This document shows, one piece after another, positions 1-7,700 of a DNA stretch of 20,352 bases. The stretch comes from Halobacteriales archaeon QS_9_67_15. GTDB taxonomy: Archaea > Halobacteriota > Halobacteria > Halobacteriales > Haloarculaceae. The notes beneath the pieces were generated by a model. It was not told the DNA's origin. It saw only the letters and a program-made list of their open reading frames with translations, and did no database searches. Location of the stretch: the NCBI GenBank assembly GCA_003023165.1, contig PXSD01000020.1, positions 1-20,352 on the forward strand, read 5' to 3'. Numbering within the stretch: position 1 is the first letter of the stretch; each line of letters begins with the position of its first letter. A program made the translations under genes and the position numbers.

Positions 1-348
1 TTCTCGTGAGCGGAGCGAACGAGAGCCAGCGAGTCGCAGCGTGCGACCGAAGTGAGCGCGACCGTCTCGCGCGATTCGAATTCGCGCCGGCCCACTTCTC
101 CCGTATTCTACGACCGAAGAGCGTTGCGTCTCCGCGAGCGCGAGGAGGCCGAAGACGAGGCGGAACCCGAACAGCCGCAGGCCGCGCCGCCAGTACGCGT
201 TCGCGTACTCGTGGACATGGACCTCGCGCTCGCGGAGCGACTCGACGAACACGAACTCCATGATCGCGCCGATGAACGCGAACACCACCGTGATCGCGAC
301 GAACGCCGCGACGACGACCGCGAACAGCACGACGAGGGCGGACATCAT
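1..348 (-). pseudogene. Fragment of a haloarchaeal membrane protein (DUF7544-like)
   Basis: The frame is open from an ATG at 348 (or the next ATG at 345) to the left edge. It begins with a hydrophobic stretch (LVVLFAVVVAAFVAITVVFA), followed by EFVFVESLRER and GLRLFGFR. From memory these resemble the middle of DUF7544-type haloarchaeal multi-pass membrane proteins, where they lie well inside the protein. The recognisable part ends near position 125. The remaining frame down to position 1 reads as low-complexity intergenic DNA (GAGCGGAGCGAACG-type words) rather than protein. The 5' part of the gene is not found beyond the adjoining 80-base element, so this looks like an internal fragment truncated on both sides. 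The ATG at 346-348 uses the last two bases of that element. Function is unknown, and expression is possible only if the element supplies a promoter. Confidence 0.5.
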
Positions 349-426
349 ACTGCCGGCTGTACGTCTGTCACGAATTTCGCCGCCCCAGGGCGGCGAATAT
401 CTTCACGAAGTTACAGCCGGCAGTAT
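347..426. repeat. 80-bp palindromic element, copy 1
   Basis: The outer ends are perfect 15-base inverted repeats (atactgccggctgta and its complement). A second inner palindrome at the centre has arms ttcgccgccc and gggcggcgaa with a 2-base loop, so the whole unit can fold into a long interrupted hairpin. A second copy in the same orientation at 20057-20136 matches at 78 of 80 positions. The only differences are two bases at the tip of the inner hairpin. The size, inverted ends and lack of coding capacity suggest a MITE-like non-autonomous mobile element or a dispersed structured repeat. No clear target-site duplication is visible. The left end abuts, and contributes to, the ATG of the truncated membrane-protein frame. 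Confidence 0.85.
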
Positions 427-470
427 CAGGCCGACCACCCGTCTCGGGGCCGCCGACCTCACCGCCACCG

Positions 471-1181
471 TTACTCTGCGGTCGCGCGGACGCAGAGGAA
501 CACGGGGTGGGTCGACTCCTTCTCGTATCGCTCGGGGCGCGCCTCGCGGAACCCCTCCGTCGGCTGTGGTTCGACGAGGTCGTCGAGCTGGAACCCATTC
601 TCGAGGAGCGGCGCGAGCATCGCGCCGAACGGGCGACGGTAGTAGGGGACCGCGATATCCCAGTCCTTCGTGCAGCGTTCGACCGCGAAGTAGTTCTCGC
701 CCTGGTCGTTCTCGGGCGGGAACTGGTTCATCGGGTGGCCGGTCGAGAACACGAGGAACCCGCCGGGTGCGAGGACGCGACGGAACTCCGCGAACGCGCG
801 GTCCCAGTCCTCGACGTAGCTCAACGCGAGCGCGCTGACGACGCCGTCGAACGTGTCGTCCGCGAACGGGAGCGGCGCGCCGAGGTCCGCTTGCAGGAAC
901 GTCGCGGTCTCGTCGACGGTCTCGCGAGCGTGCGAGAGCATCGCCTCGCTGACGTCGACGCCGACGACCTCCGCGCCCTGCTCGACCAGCCACGCCGAGT
1001 ACGCGCCGGTCCCACAGCCCGCGTCGAGCACGCGTTTTCCCTCCACGTCCGGGACGAGCGAGGACGTTGCTGGGAACTCGATGTGTGCGTTGTACGCGTT
1101 CTCACGCACGTCGACCGCGTACGAATCGGCCAGTTCGTCGTACGCGCTCCTCGCTATCGGCTCGTCGTCGTTCGAGGGCAT
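471..1181 (-). CDS. Class I SAM-dependent methyltransferase
   Basis: A 236-residue protein with a Rossmann-type methyltransferase core. SAM-binding motif I is VLDAGCGTGA at about residues 51-60, the acidic end of strand 2 is VVGVDVSEAML, and FADDTFDGVVSALALSYVEDW matches the motif II/III region of the Methyltransf_11/25 families. The C-terminal part (GHPMNQFPP, WDIAVPYYRRPFG) is typical of small-molecule methyltransferases of this superfamily, but the substrate cannot be told. The start is placed at the ATG at 1181. The longer upstream frame is non-homologous and crosses the intergenic DNA. The gene stands alone, with the element-bounded fragment downstream and a 390-base gap upstream. Length is normal and no damage is seen. 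Confidence 0.85.
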   Translation of the reverse strand: MPSNDDEPIARSAYDELADSYAVDVRENAYNAHIEFPATSSLVPDVEGKRVLDAGCGTGAYSAWLVEQGAEVVGVDVSEAMLSHARETVDETATFLQADLGAPLPFADDTFDGVVSALALSYVEDWDRAFAEFRRVLAPGGFLVFSTGHPMNQFPPENDQGENYFAVERCTKDWDIAVPYYRRPFGAMLAPLLENGFQLDDLVEPQPTEGFREARPERYEKESTHPVFLCVRATAE

Positions 1182-1421
1182 GATGGGAACGTATCTCGGC
1201 CCGCCGAGAAAAACGATGCCACTCGGAAACGTCCGCTCCAGCGCGCTCGACTCCCGTCCGTTCCCGGCATCGGCCGCGAAGCGTTGCCGGCCTGCGAACG
1301 TCTTTGGGCCTGCAGGTCGACTGTAGAGGCAGATGCTCGCAGCGCTCCTCCCGGACATCTTCCCGCTCGTTGCGAGCCTCCCGGACGCAACGACGCTGAT
1401 TGGGCTCCCCTCGGATCCCCC

Positions 1422-1562
1422 GGCCTGGCTGCGTACGCGCTTACGGCGGTCGCCGGCCTCGATACCACGCTGGTTCCGATGCTTCACCCCTCCTACCAGG
1501 AGGTCTGGGTGTCTGAATACACGACCAGTTGGGCGGGAACGTTTAGGGGGGTTGCGTCCTAG
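1422..1562 (+). pseudogene. Possible gene remnant in the 390-base gap (uracil-DNA-glycosylase-like tail)
   Basis: The gap 1182-1571 holds no complete gene. One frame in its right half reads LVPMLHPSYQEVWVSEY. This recalls the C-terminal HPS motif region of uracil-DNA-glycosylase-like proteins, as I remember it. Only about 46 codons look protein-like, and no matching N-terminal part is found. The last part of the frame also runs through the promoter (gaacgtttag near 1539-1548) of the downstream gene. Another frame starting at 1333 (MLAALLPDIFPLVASL) is hydrophobic but unrecognised. If real, this is a decayed tail of a lost gene. Chance coding is not excluded. Confidence 0.2.
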
Positions 1563-1571
1563 GGTTCTGAC

Positions 1572-2471
1572 ATGAACGTACTCGTCGTCGGTGGCAACGG
1601 TTTCGTCGGGTCGCATCTCTGCGCCGAACTGGTCGACCGCGGGCACGACGTGATGGTGCTCGCACGCAACCCCCAGAACGGGGACCTTCCCGGCGACGTG
1701 AACACGTACGCGGGCGACGTGACCGACTACGGATCAATCGAGGGCGCGTTCAACGGACAGGACGCGGCGATCAATCTCGTGGCGCTGTCGCCGCTGTTCA
1801 AACCGGACGGGGGTGACGAGATGCACGACCGGATCCATCGCGGCGGGACCGAACACTGCCTGGAGGCGGCCGACGAACACGACGTGGACCGGTTCGTCCA
1901 GCTGAGCGCGCTGGGTGCGGACTCCAACGGGTCGACCCACTACCTCCGCGCGAAGGGTCGTGCGGAGGAACTGGTCCGCGAGTCGGACCGCGACTGGGTG
2001 ATCTTCCGGCCGTCGGTCGTCTTCGGCGAGGGCGGCGAGTTCGTCGGCTTCACCAAAAAACTGAAGTCGTGGTTCGCGCCGGGCCTGCCGGTCTACCCGC
2101 TCCCCGGCGGCGGCACGAGTACCCGGTTCCAGCCCGTCTGGGTCGGTGACCTCGTACCGATGATCGCGGACGCGCTCGAGGACGACAACCACGTCGGCGA
2201 GACATACGAGGTCGGCGGGCCGGACGTCCTGACTCTGCGTGAGATCACGAACATGGTCTACGAGTCGGAGGGGAAGTCGGTGACGATCGTCTCCCTGCCG
2301 ATGGGGATGGCGAAGCTCGGCCTGACCGCGATGGGCAGCGTCGGCCTCCCGATGGGGAAAGACCAGTACCGGTCGCTGCAGTTCGACAATACCGTCAGAT
2401 CCAATGACATCGAGGCGTTCGGCGTCAGCGAGTCTACCCTCACGACGTTCCGGTCGTACCTCGGAGTGTAA
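1572..2471 (+). CDS. NAD(P)-binding atypical SDR, NDUFA9-like (complex I assembly type)
   Basis: A 299-residue atypical short-chain dehydrogenase/reductase. The N-terminal dinucleotide-binding loop is GGNGFVGSHL with glycines at residues 7, 10 and 13. Later motifs include VQLSALGAD, HYLRAKGRAEELV (the YxxxK-like position) and FRPSVVFGEG. This set is usual for the NDUFA9/UbiE-neighbour group often annotated as NADH dehydrogenase 39-kDa-like or NAD-dependent epimerase. In archaea the role is undefined. The fold is probably cytosolic, though the C-terminal part (MGMAKLGLTAMGSVGLPMG) is amphipathic. The ATG at 1572 follows a TATA-like gtttag about 27 bases upstream, which supports a leaderless transcript. 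The gene appears intact and monocistronic. Confidence 0.8.
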   Translation: MNVLVVGGNGFVGSHLCAELVDRGHDVMVLARNPQNGDLPGDVNTYAGDVTDYGSIEGAFNGQDAAINLVALSPLFKPDGGDEMHDRIHRGGTEHCLEAADEHDVDRFVQLSALGADSNGSTHYLRAKGRAEELVRESDRDWVIFRPSVVFGEGGEFVGFTKKLKSWFAPGLPVYPLPGGGTSTRFQPVWVGDLVPMIADALEDDNHVGETYEVGGPDVLTLREITNMVYESEGKSVTIVSLPMGMAKLGLTAMGSVGLPMGKDQYRSLQFDNTVRSNDIEAFGVSESTLTTFRSYLGV

Positions 2472-2639
2472 GAAATCCGGAACGAACCGTCTGAGCGGAC
2501 GCGGTCGACGGCCGACACATTGTGCCGCGCCACCGTTCTCGTATCGGTCCGTCGCTTCCGTCGAAAGGACTGCTTACCGGGCCGCAGTCTCGCGATCTGG
2601 CCGCGAGCGATTGAGCGGTTGACTGTTTCACATTCGATA

Positions 2640-2699
2640 GGCGGACAAAAAGCTTATATTCGCCATGGGATTGTTTATTTCTCAACGGTAAGCACAGCT
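2640..2699 (+). promoter_or_regulatory. cetZ1 promoter region
   Basis: An abrupt AT-rich block ends the GC-rich intergenic DNA 2472-2639. It contains acaaaaagcttatatt, with a TATA core cttatatt at 2653-2660, and a second AT-rich stretch ttgtttattt at 2671-2680. The start codon is at 2700, so the first box would give a leader of roughly 15-20 bases. The second lies closer to the usual leaderless distance. A short ATG frame at 2665 (8 codons) lies too close to the first box to be translated from it. Confidence 0.55.
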
Positions 2700-3766
2700 A
2701 TGAAATTGGCGATGATCGGCTTCGGGCAGGCCGGCGGAAAAATAGTTGACAAGTTCCTCGAATACGACGAGGCTACCGGGAGCGGCATCGTCCGCTCCGC
2801 GGTCGCAGTCAATACGGCGAAAGCAGACCTGCTCGGGCTAGAACGAATTCCGGAGGAGAATCGAGTACTGATCGGACAGGCGCGCGTCAAGGGGCACGGC
2901 GTGGGCGCGGACAACGAACTCGGCGCCGAGATCGCCGAGGAGGACATCGACGAGGTCCAGGGGGCCATCGACAACATCCCGGTCCACGAGATCGACGCGT
3001 TCCTGATCGTGGCGGGCCTCGGCGGCGGGACGGGATCGGGCGGTTCGCCGGTCCTGGCCAAGCATCTCAAGCGGATCTACACCGAACCGGTGTACGGACT
3101 GGGCGTCCTGCCGGGCGGCGACGAGGGTGGTACGAGGAGATCAACGACGAGATCGTCCGTCGCTTCGGCGTCCTCTTCGGTGCCGGCGAGGTCGGCGCGG
3201 GCGACGAGGTCGCCGAAAGCGTCGTCGACTCTTCGGAGATCATCAACACGCTCTCGGGCGGCGGCGTCTCGACGGTCGGCTACGCGGCGGAGACCGTCGA
3301 ACAGAGCGACTCCGGGGGACTGCTCTCGCGGTTCAAAAGCGACGACGAGGGGATCGACGGCGGGATGGAGACCGCAAACACGACCAATCGGATCACCTCG
3401 CTCGTTCGGAAGGCGGCGCTCGGTCGCCTGACGCTCCCCTGTGAGATCGACGGTGCCGAGCGAGCCCTGCTCGTGATGAGCGGTCCGCCGGACCACCTCA
3501 ACCGGAAAGGCATCGAGCGCGGCCGCAAGTGGCTCGAGGAGCAGACCGGTTCGATGGAGGTCCGCGGTGGCGACTACCCCGTTCGCGAGAACAACGTCGC
3601 CGCGTCGATCCTGCTGTCAGGCGTCCACAACGTCCCGCGCATCAAGGAGCTCCAGCAGGTCGCGATCGAGGCACAGGACAACATCGACGACATCCGCCAG
3701 CAAAGCGAAGAGAACTTAGAGGAGTTGGTTGAAGATGACGAAGATGAGTTGGATCCGCTCTTCTAA
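2700..3766 (+). pseudogene. cetZ1: CetZ1, tubulin/FtsZ-family cell-shape protein, internally deleted and frameshifted
   Basis: The N-terminal half starts MKLAMIGFGQAGGK and carries the GTP-binding tubulin signature GGGTGSG at about residues 108-114. It is in frame to PGGDEGG, ending near 3131. The C-terminal half resumes in another frame at 3131 with YEEINDEIVRRFGVLF and ends ...DDEDELDPLF at 3766. Compared with the CetZ1 family (about 395 residues; these halves sum to about 355), roughly 38 residues between them are missing. These normally begin IYTLNAARSFQ and contribute to the nucleotide pocket. The loss also shifts the frame, so the product would be a truncated polypeptide. CetZ proteins polymerise with GTP and control cell shape and motility in haloarchaea. 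The family assignment is firm. Whether the deletion is biological or an assembly fault is open. The next gene overlaps its end. Confidence 0.9.
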
Positions 3767-4517
3767 GAGCGCCGCGCTGGTCGTACTGCTCGCCCTCTCG
3801 CTGACTACCGTGGGATCAGCCGGTGCTATCTCTGTCGCGCCCGGCGACGCCCCGGACGAGGTGCGAGTCGGCGAGACGGTGACGACGACGGTGACCATCG
3901 AGGACCCGTTCGTCGACATGCCGGACCAGTGGACGCTTCAGGGGAGTACCAAACTGGAGAACGTCAGCTGGACCGTCACCGTCCTCCAGCAGGGGGACCA
4001 GGTCAACCAGACCGTCTACGGTGAGCAGTCCTTCGAGCAGGAACTCGACGCCAGCAGCGGCGGCGACACTATCGAGGTCGAGATCACCGGTGACGCGCCC
4101 CCTGTCGACAACTACACCTACCACCCCCGCGAGACGTTCACGCTCTACGACTTCGACACGGTCCAGGGGAGCTCTACGAGCGACCTGAACGCCTCCGAGG
4201 TCCACCACTACACGAACGCCAGCCGCGACGCGCGACTGGCCATCGAGGACGCCGAGGCCGCCATCAACGAGACCGGCGGCAACAGCGATGCAGAAGCCCA
4301 ACGCGACCGCGCCGTCTCGGCCTACGAGAACAGCAACTTCGGCAACGCCGAGTCGCTGGCCGGTGACGCCCAGAGCCAAGCAGAACAGGCCCAGCAGTCC
4401 GCCCAGCAGACCCAGACGCTGCTGATGGCTGCCGGTGCGCTGCTCGTCGTGCTCCTCGTCGGCGGCGGCATCTACTACTGGCGCGCCAACCAGGACGAAC
4501 CGACCAAGCTCCAGTAG
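3735..4517 (+). CDS. Exported, C-terminally membrane-anchored protein encoded after cetZ1
   Basis: About 260 residues of unknown function. An N-terminal basic-hydrophobic signal segment (SSKSAALVVLLALSLTTVGSAGA) is followed by a beta-rich extracellular part of about 140 residues with several N-glycosylation sequons (NVS, NQT, NYT, NAS, NET). Next comes an Ala/Gln/Asp-rich probable coiled coil, then one transmembrane helix (LLMAAGALLVVLLVGGGIYYW) and a short charged tail. The start is taken as the ATG at 3735. The ATG at 3744 and a TTG at 3729 are alternatives. The start lies inside the end of cetZ1, so the two are probably cotranscribed and perhaps translationally coupled. The stop is directly followed by the cofC start. 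A cell-envelope role linked to CetZ1 is inference from position only. Confidence 0.75.
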   Translation: MTKMSWIRSSKSAALVVLLALSLTTVGSAGAISVAPGDAPDEVRVGETVTTTVTIEDPFVDMPDQWTLQGSTKLENVSWTVTVLQQGDQVNQTVYGEQSFEQELDASSGGDTIEVEITGDAPPVDNYTYHPRETFTLYDFDTVQGSSTSDLNASEVHHYTNASRDARLAIEDAEAAINETGGNSDAEAQRDRAVSAYENSNFGNAESLAGDAQSQAEQAQQSAQQTQTLLMAAGALLVVLLVGGGIYYWRANQDEPTKLQ

Positions 4518-5165
4518 ATGCGCGTCGTCGTCCCGTTCGCCCCCGAACGCCCCAAGACCCGCCTCGCACCCGTCCTCGACGAGGCCGAACGGGCGACGTT
4601 CGCGCGGCGGATGCTGGACGACGTTCTCGACGCGCTCTCCGCCCTCGACCGCGAGCGGCGCGTCTCCGTCGACCCGCTCGTCCTCTCGACCGCACCCGTC
4701 GACTGTGACGCCCCGGTGACCGTCGACGAGCGGCCGCTCACCGAGGCCGTCGACGCGACACTCCCGAGCGACGCCGACGACGACCCGGTCGCCGTCGTCA
4801 TGGCCGATCTCGCGTTGGCGACGCCCGCCGCACTCGAACGGCTCTGCGAGCCGAACGCGGACGTGGTACTCGCCCCGGGACGGGGCGGCGGGACGAACGC
4901 GCTCGTCGCTCGCCACCCCGACTTTCGCGTCGACTATCACGGCGCGTCGTTCCGGGACCACCGGGAGATAGCTCACGAGGTCGGGGCCGACCTCGCGGTC
5001 GTCGACTCGTTTCGGCTCTCGTCGGACGTCGACGAGCCCGCGGACCTCGTCGAGGTGTTGCTCCACGGCGAGGGGTCGGCCCGCGACTGGCTCGCGGCCG
5101 AGGGATTCGAACTCGCGACAGACGACGGACGGGTCGACATCGGCCGGAATACGGGCGGATCCTGA
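4518..5165 (+). CDS. cofC: 2-phospho-L-lactate guanylyltransferase (CofC), F420 side chain synthesis
   Basis: A 215-residue MobA-like nucleotidyltransferase. The nucleotide-binding opening VVVPFAPERPKTRLAPVL is at residues 3-20, with AVVMADLAL near residue 95 and the loop VVLAPGRGGGTNAL. These are diagnostic of CofC, which joins GTP and 2-phospho-L-lactate to give lactyl-2-diphospho-5'-guanosine for coenzyme F420. The ATG abuts the stop of the preceding gene, so cetZ1, the exported protein gene and cofC form one likely transcript. Length and motifs are complete. A T4 run at 5185-5188 just after the stop may help end the transcript. Confidence 0.92.
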   Translation: MRVVVPFAPERPKTRLAPVLDEAERATFARRMLDDVLDALSALDRERRVSVDPLVLSTAPVDCDAPVTVDERPLTEAVDATLPSDADDDPVAVVMADLALATPAALERLCEPNADVVLAPGRGGGTNALVARHPDFRVDYHGASFRDHREIAHEVGADLAVVDSFRLSSDVDEPADLVEVLLHGEGSARDWLAAEGFELATDDGRVDIGRNTGGS

Positions 5166-5536
5166 ACGGAATTCGGACAACGGTTTTCATCGGTCGTGAC
5201 GGATCGTCACACGCACGGGTCGGTCCCGTGCTGCCGGGTCGCGTCTCGCGCCGTCCCCGGACTGCGTCCGACTGCGGGCCCACACCCGCTCGCACTCCGC
5301 GTCGGCGGAGCGCGGGCTCCACACAGGTCCCTGCCGTGGACTGGCGCCGCATCGGCTCGGTCGTCGGTCGCCCATTGTTCACTCCGCTGCCGGTTGCCCG
5401 CCGCTCGCCCGGACGGCGGGTCACCCGTCGGGGCTGACCCGCCGCCACCCCGTTCCTTCGGCCTGTTCCCCGTTCGGCATCGCACCGGTTCGCCGCGAGC
5501 GTCAACACTTTGCCCGTCGGCTGTGGACGGTGGAGT
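5166..5536. other. 371-base gap between cofC and cofG, with a hairpin
   Basis: No protein-like frame or RNA gene is recognised. The clearest structure is a perfect 10-base inverted repeat, cggcgggtca at 5414-5423 and tgacccgccg at 5435-5444, with an 11-base loop, about 90 bases before cofG. The stretch just before cofG is less GC-rich (gtcaacactttgccc, about 5501-5515) and lies at the right distance for a weak TATA box for a leaderless GTG start. Confidence 0.5.
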
Positions 5537-6685
5537 GTGATACCCGGCGCGGACGAGTACGACGTGGACATCGACCCCTCCCGAGCGGCCGTCGAGCGAC
5601 TGCTCGCGGTGACGCCCGCTGACGTCGAGCCGGCCGACGAGCTGACGTTCGCCCGCAACGTGTTCGTCCCGCTGACGACCGCCTGCAGGTACACCTGCAC
5701 GTACTGCACCTACTACGACCCGCCCGGGCAGGCGACGCTCATGTCGCCCGCGGAGGTCCGCGACGTGGTCCAGACGGGCGCAGATGCCGGCTGTACGGAG
5801 GCGCTGTTCACCTTCGGCGACGACCCCGACGACCGCTACACCGCAGTTCACGACCAGCTCGACGAGTGGGGCCACGACTCCATCCACACCTACCTTCGGG
5901 AGGTCTGCGAGATCACCCTCGACGAGGGCCTCCTGCCGCACTCGAATCCCGGCGACCAGACGCGCGAGCAGACGGCGACGGTCGCCGACGTGAACGCGAG
6001 CATGGGCGTCATGCTGGAGACGACCGCGGACGTACAGGCCCACGGTGGGCCGCGCGCCAAGAACCCCGGCCAGCGGCTCGACACCATCCGGACCGCGGGC
6101 CAACTCGGCGTCCCGTTCACCACGGGCATCCTCGTCGGCATCGGCGAGGACTGGACGGACCGCGCCGAGAGCCTGCTGGCGATCCGCGAGTTACACGAGC
6201 GCTACGACCACGTCCAAGAGGTCATCGTCCAGCCCGTCCGGGAGAACGAGCGCTGGCGGAACGGCTCCCCCGACGTCGAGACGCTCCGGCGGACGGTCGC
6301 GATGGCCCGGTCCGCTCTCCCGGAGGAAATCTCCGTGCAAGTCCCGCCCAACCTCGCACCCGTCCGAGACGTACTGGACTGCGGCGTCGACGACCTGGGC
6401 GGCGTCTCGCCGGTCACCGACGACCACATCAACCCCGACTACTCCTGGCCCGCGCTCCGGGAACTCGAAGACGTCGCCGCGTACGCGGGCGTCCCGCTCG
6501 GCGAGCGACTGCCCGTCTACGAGCGGTTCCTCCCGGCTCGCCTCCGGTCGGCCGACGTCGAACCCGCGGCGCCGCCGGCCGACGCCGACCGCTGGATCTC
6601 CGGACGTATCGAGGACGCCATCGCCGGGTCCGACGACGCGGCCGAACGCTACCGGTCGGTGCTGTCGAACGCCGCCGCCGACTGA
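5537..6685 (+). CDS. cofG: FO synthase subunit 1 (CofG), radical SAM
   Basis: About 382 residues. The radical-SAM cluster motif CxxxCxxC is present as CRYTCTYC (Cys50, 54, 57), followed by the family stretch TYYDPPGQ. Later motifs LPHSNPGDQTREQ, SMGVMLETTAD and TGILVGIGE are typical of CofG. With CofH it makes the deazaflavin chromophore FO from 5-amino-6-ribitylamino-uracil and tyrosine, in the F420 pathway. The start is set at the GTG at 5537 (MIPGADEYDVDIDPS), because upstream codons look non-coding and a weak TATA-like stretch lies about 27 bases before it. The gene is intact, unlike its partner cofH at 9820-11129, which lies a few kilobases away and is damaged. Confidence 0.92.
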   Translation: MIPGADEYDVDIDPSRAAVERLLAVTPADVEPADELTFARNVFVPLTTACRYTCTYCTYYDPPGQATLMSPAEVRDVVQTGADAGCTEALFTFGDDPDDRYTAVHDQLDEWGHDSIHTYLREVCEITLDEGLLPHSNPGDQTREQTATVADVNASMGVMLETTADVQAHGGPRAKNPGQRLDTIRTAGQLGVPFTTGILVGIGEDWTDRAESLLAIRELHERYDHVQEVIVQPVRENERWRNGSPDVETLRRTVAMARSALPEEISVQVPPNLAPVRDVLDCGVDDLGGVSPVTDDHINPDYSWPALRELEDVAAYAGVPLGERLPVYERFLPARLRSADVEPAAPPADADRWISGRIEDAIAGSDDAAERYRSVLSNAAAD

Positions 6686-6733
6686 CGAAACGGCCGACTG
6701 TCGGGCTGTCCGCTTCGACCGCCGCTCCCGCCG

Positions 6734-7464
6734 CTACCGCCGTATCCTGGGTGCCAGCAGCCACCGCCCCGTCCCGGTCCCCTCGGCGATGGGGTGTTCG
6801 AGCGACAGCGGACACCCGCCGTCGCCGCCGCCGACGAACTCGACGCTCACCGGGACGTCGCTCGGGACCGCTCCGACGATGTCCCGGAGGTAGTCGACGG
6901 AGTAGAGCGACTCGACGGGGTCGGACCCGTCGGGACCGGTGTCGAGCGATTCGAGGTCGTCTCCGTCGAAATCGAGCGATACGTCGTCGGTGTCGCCGCT
7001 GGCGCCGACGGTCAGGCGCTGCTCGGTCGGGTCGACGGCGAACGTCGCGTGGTCGGACACGAGGTCGGCGGCGCGAACCGCTCGACCGAGACGGCCCGAG
7101 TCCATCACGGCACTGGCCGCCACGGACTCGCCGTCGATCCACTCGACCTGCCGGACCGCCTCGGCCGCGAGCGGCGCGAAGCGACGGTCTCGCCGTCTGC
7201 GGTGTAGGCGTCGAAGGCGTCCCTGTCGAGTCGGAACTCGGCCATCGCCACGTCCGCCGGGTCGCGCGCCCGGAAGACGAGGCCGTTGTCGAAGCGCATC
7301 CGGCACTCGTCGGCGACCGCCGTTGCGCCGTCGAGCGCCGTCGAAAGCCTGTCCGCGTCGATACTGACGGCGACTGTGGGGTCGTCGGTCGGCGTGTCGG
7401 TGTCCGGTGAGCCGTCGGTGGTCTGTCCGTCGATACCGTCGTCCTGTCGCTGTTCGAGAGTCAT
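6734..7464 (-). pseudogene. PCNA-like DNA sliding clamp, internally deleted and frameshifted
   Basis: From the ATG at 7464 there is an acidic extension of about 30 residues. A clamp N-terminus follows (VSIDADRLSTALDGATAV, ADECRMRF, VFRARDPADVAMAEF, DAYTADGE). Similarity stops near 7182 and resumes in a different frame with FAPLAAEAVRQVEW. It then runs through GRAVRAADLVSDHATFAVDP, GDTDDVSLDF, SLYSVDYLRDIV and the clamp-like ending WLLAPRIRR, stop at 6734. Compared with haloarchaeal PCNA about 55 residues are lost, including most of the end of domain 1 and the interdomain connector region, and the frame changes at the junction. This is more diverged than the main replicative PCNA, so I take it as a second clamp-like paralogue. 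Clamps encircle DNA and tether polymerases and repair enzymes. The full-length activity cannot come from this sequence as written. Confidence 0.8.
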
Positions 7465-7700
7465 GTCTGTGGTCGTGGGTCGCGCTGGTCAGGGAGCAAA
7501 GCGTTTTCCGGCGCGTCGCCGAACCGACGACCGGGCGGCTCTGCTGCCCGTCTCGTGCGCGGTCGGCGACACCTGCCAGGGAGCCCGACCGCGCTGTCGT
7601 TCGCCTCCGAGCGACTGCGCTCGTCGCCCGGCGCTGTGCGTCTCCCGCTTCCCGGACGACCCGGTTAAGCGTTGCGGCGCTCTGCCCGATCGTACTCCGT
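7465..7700. other. GC-rich divergent intergenic stretch without recognised gene
   Basis: This lies between the PCNA-like gene (minus) and the gene at 7751 (plus). On the minus strand gctttgctcc at about 7497-7506 is a possible weak TATA box for the clamp gene. Otherwise I see nothing coding or structured until the AT-rich operator region begins. Confidence 0.4.

Noticed and set aside
60..100. tRNA-like T-arm on the minus strand (gcgcgaattcgaatcgcgc)
   Set aside because: The stem and the TTCGAAT loop do not line up with T-arm spacing, and no acceptor or anticodon arm is found around it.
2665..2691. Eight-codon upstream frame (MGLFISQR) before cetZ1
   Set aside because: It lies five bases after the TATA box and so upstream of the expected transcript start.
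2520..2699. N-terminal extension of CetZ1 from an upstream ATG-like codon
   Set aside because: The extension runs through the AT-rich promoter, while MKLAMIGFGQAGG at 2700 is the known CetZ1 start.
3100..3140. Programmed frameshift in cetZ1
   Set aside because: A frameshift alone would not restore the missing 38 or so residues, and no slippery sequence is evident.
3816..5180. Minus-strand 454-codon frame opposite the exported protein gene and cofC
   Set aside because: It is antisense to two well-supported genes and its composition is typical of GC-rich antisense frames.
5866..7410. Plus-strand 514-codon frame
   Set aside because: It is Arg/Pro-rich shadow coding over cofG and the opposite strand of the clamp gene, with no recognisable motif.
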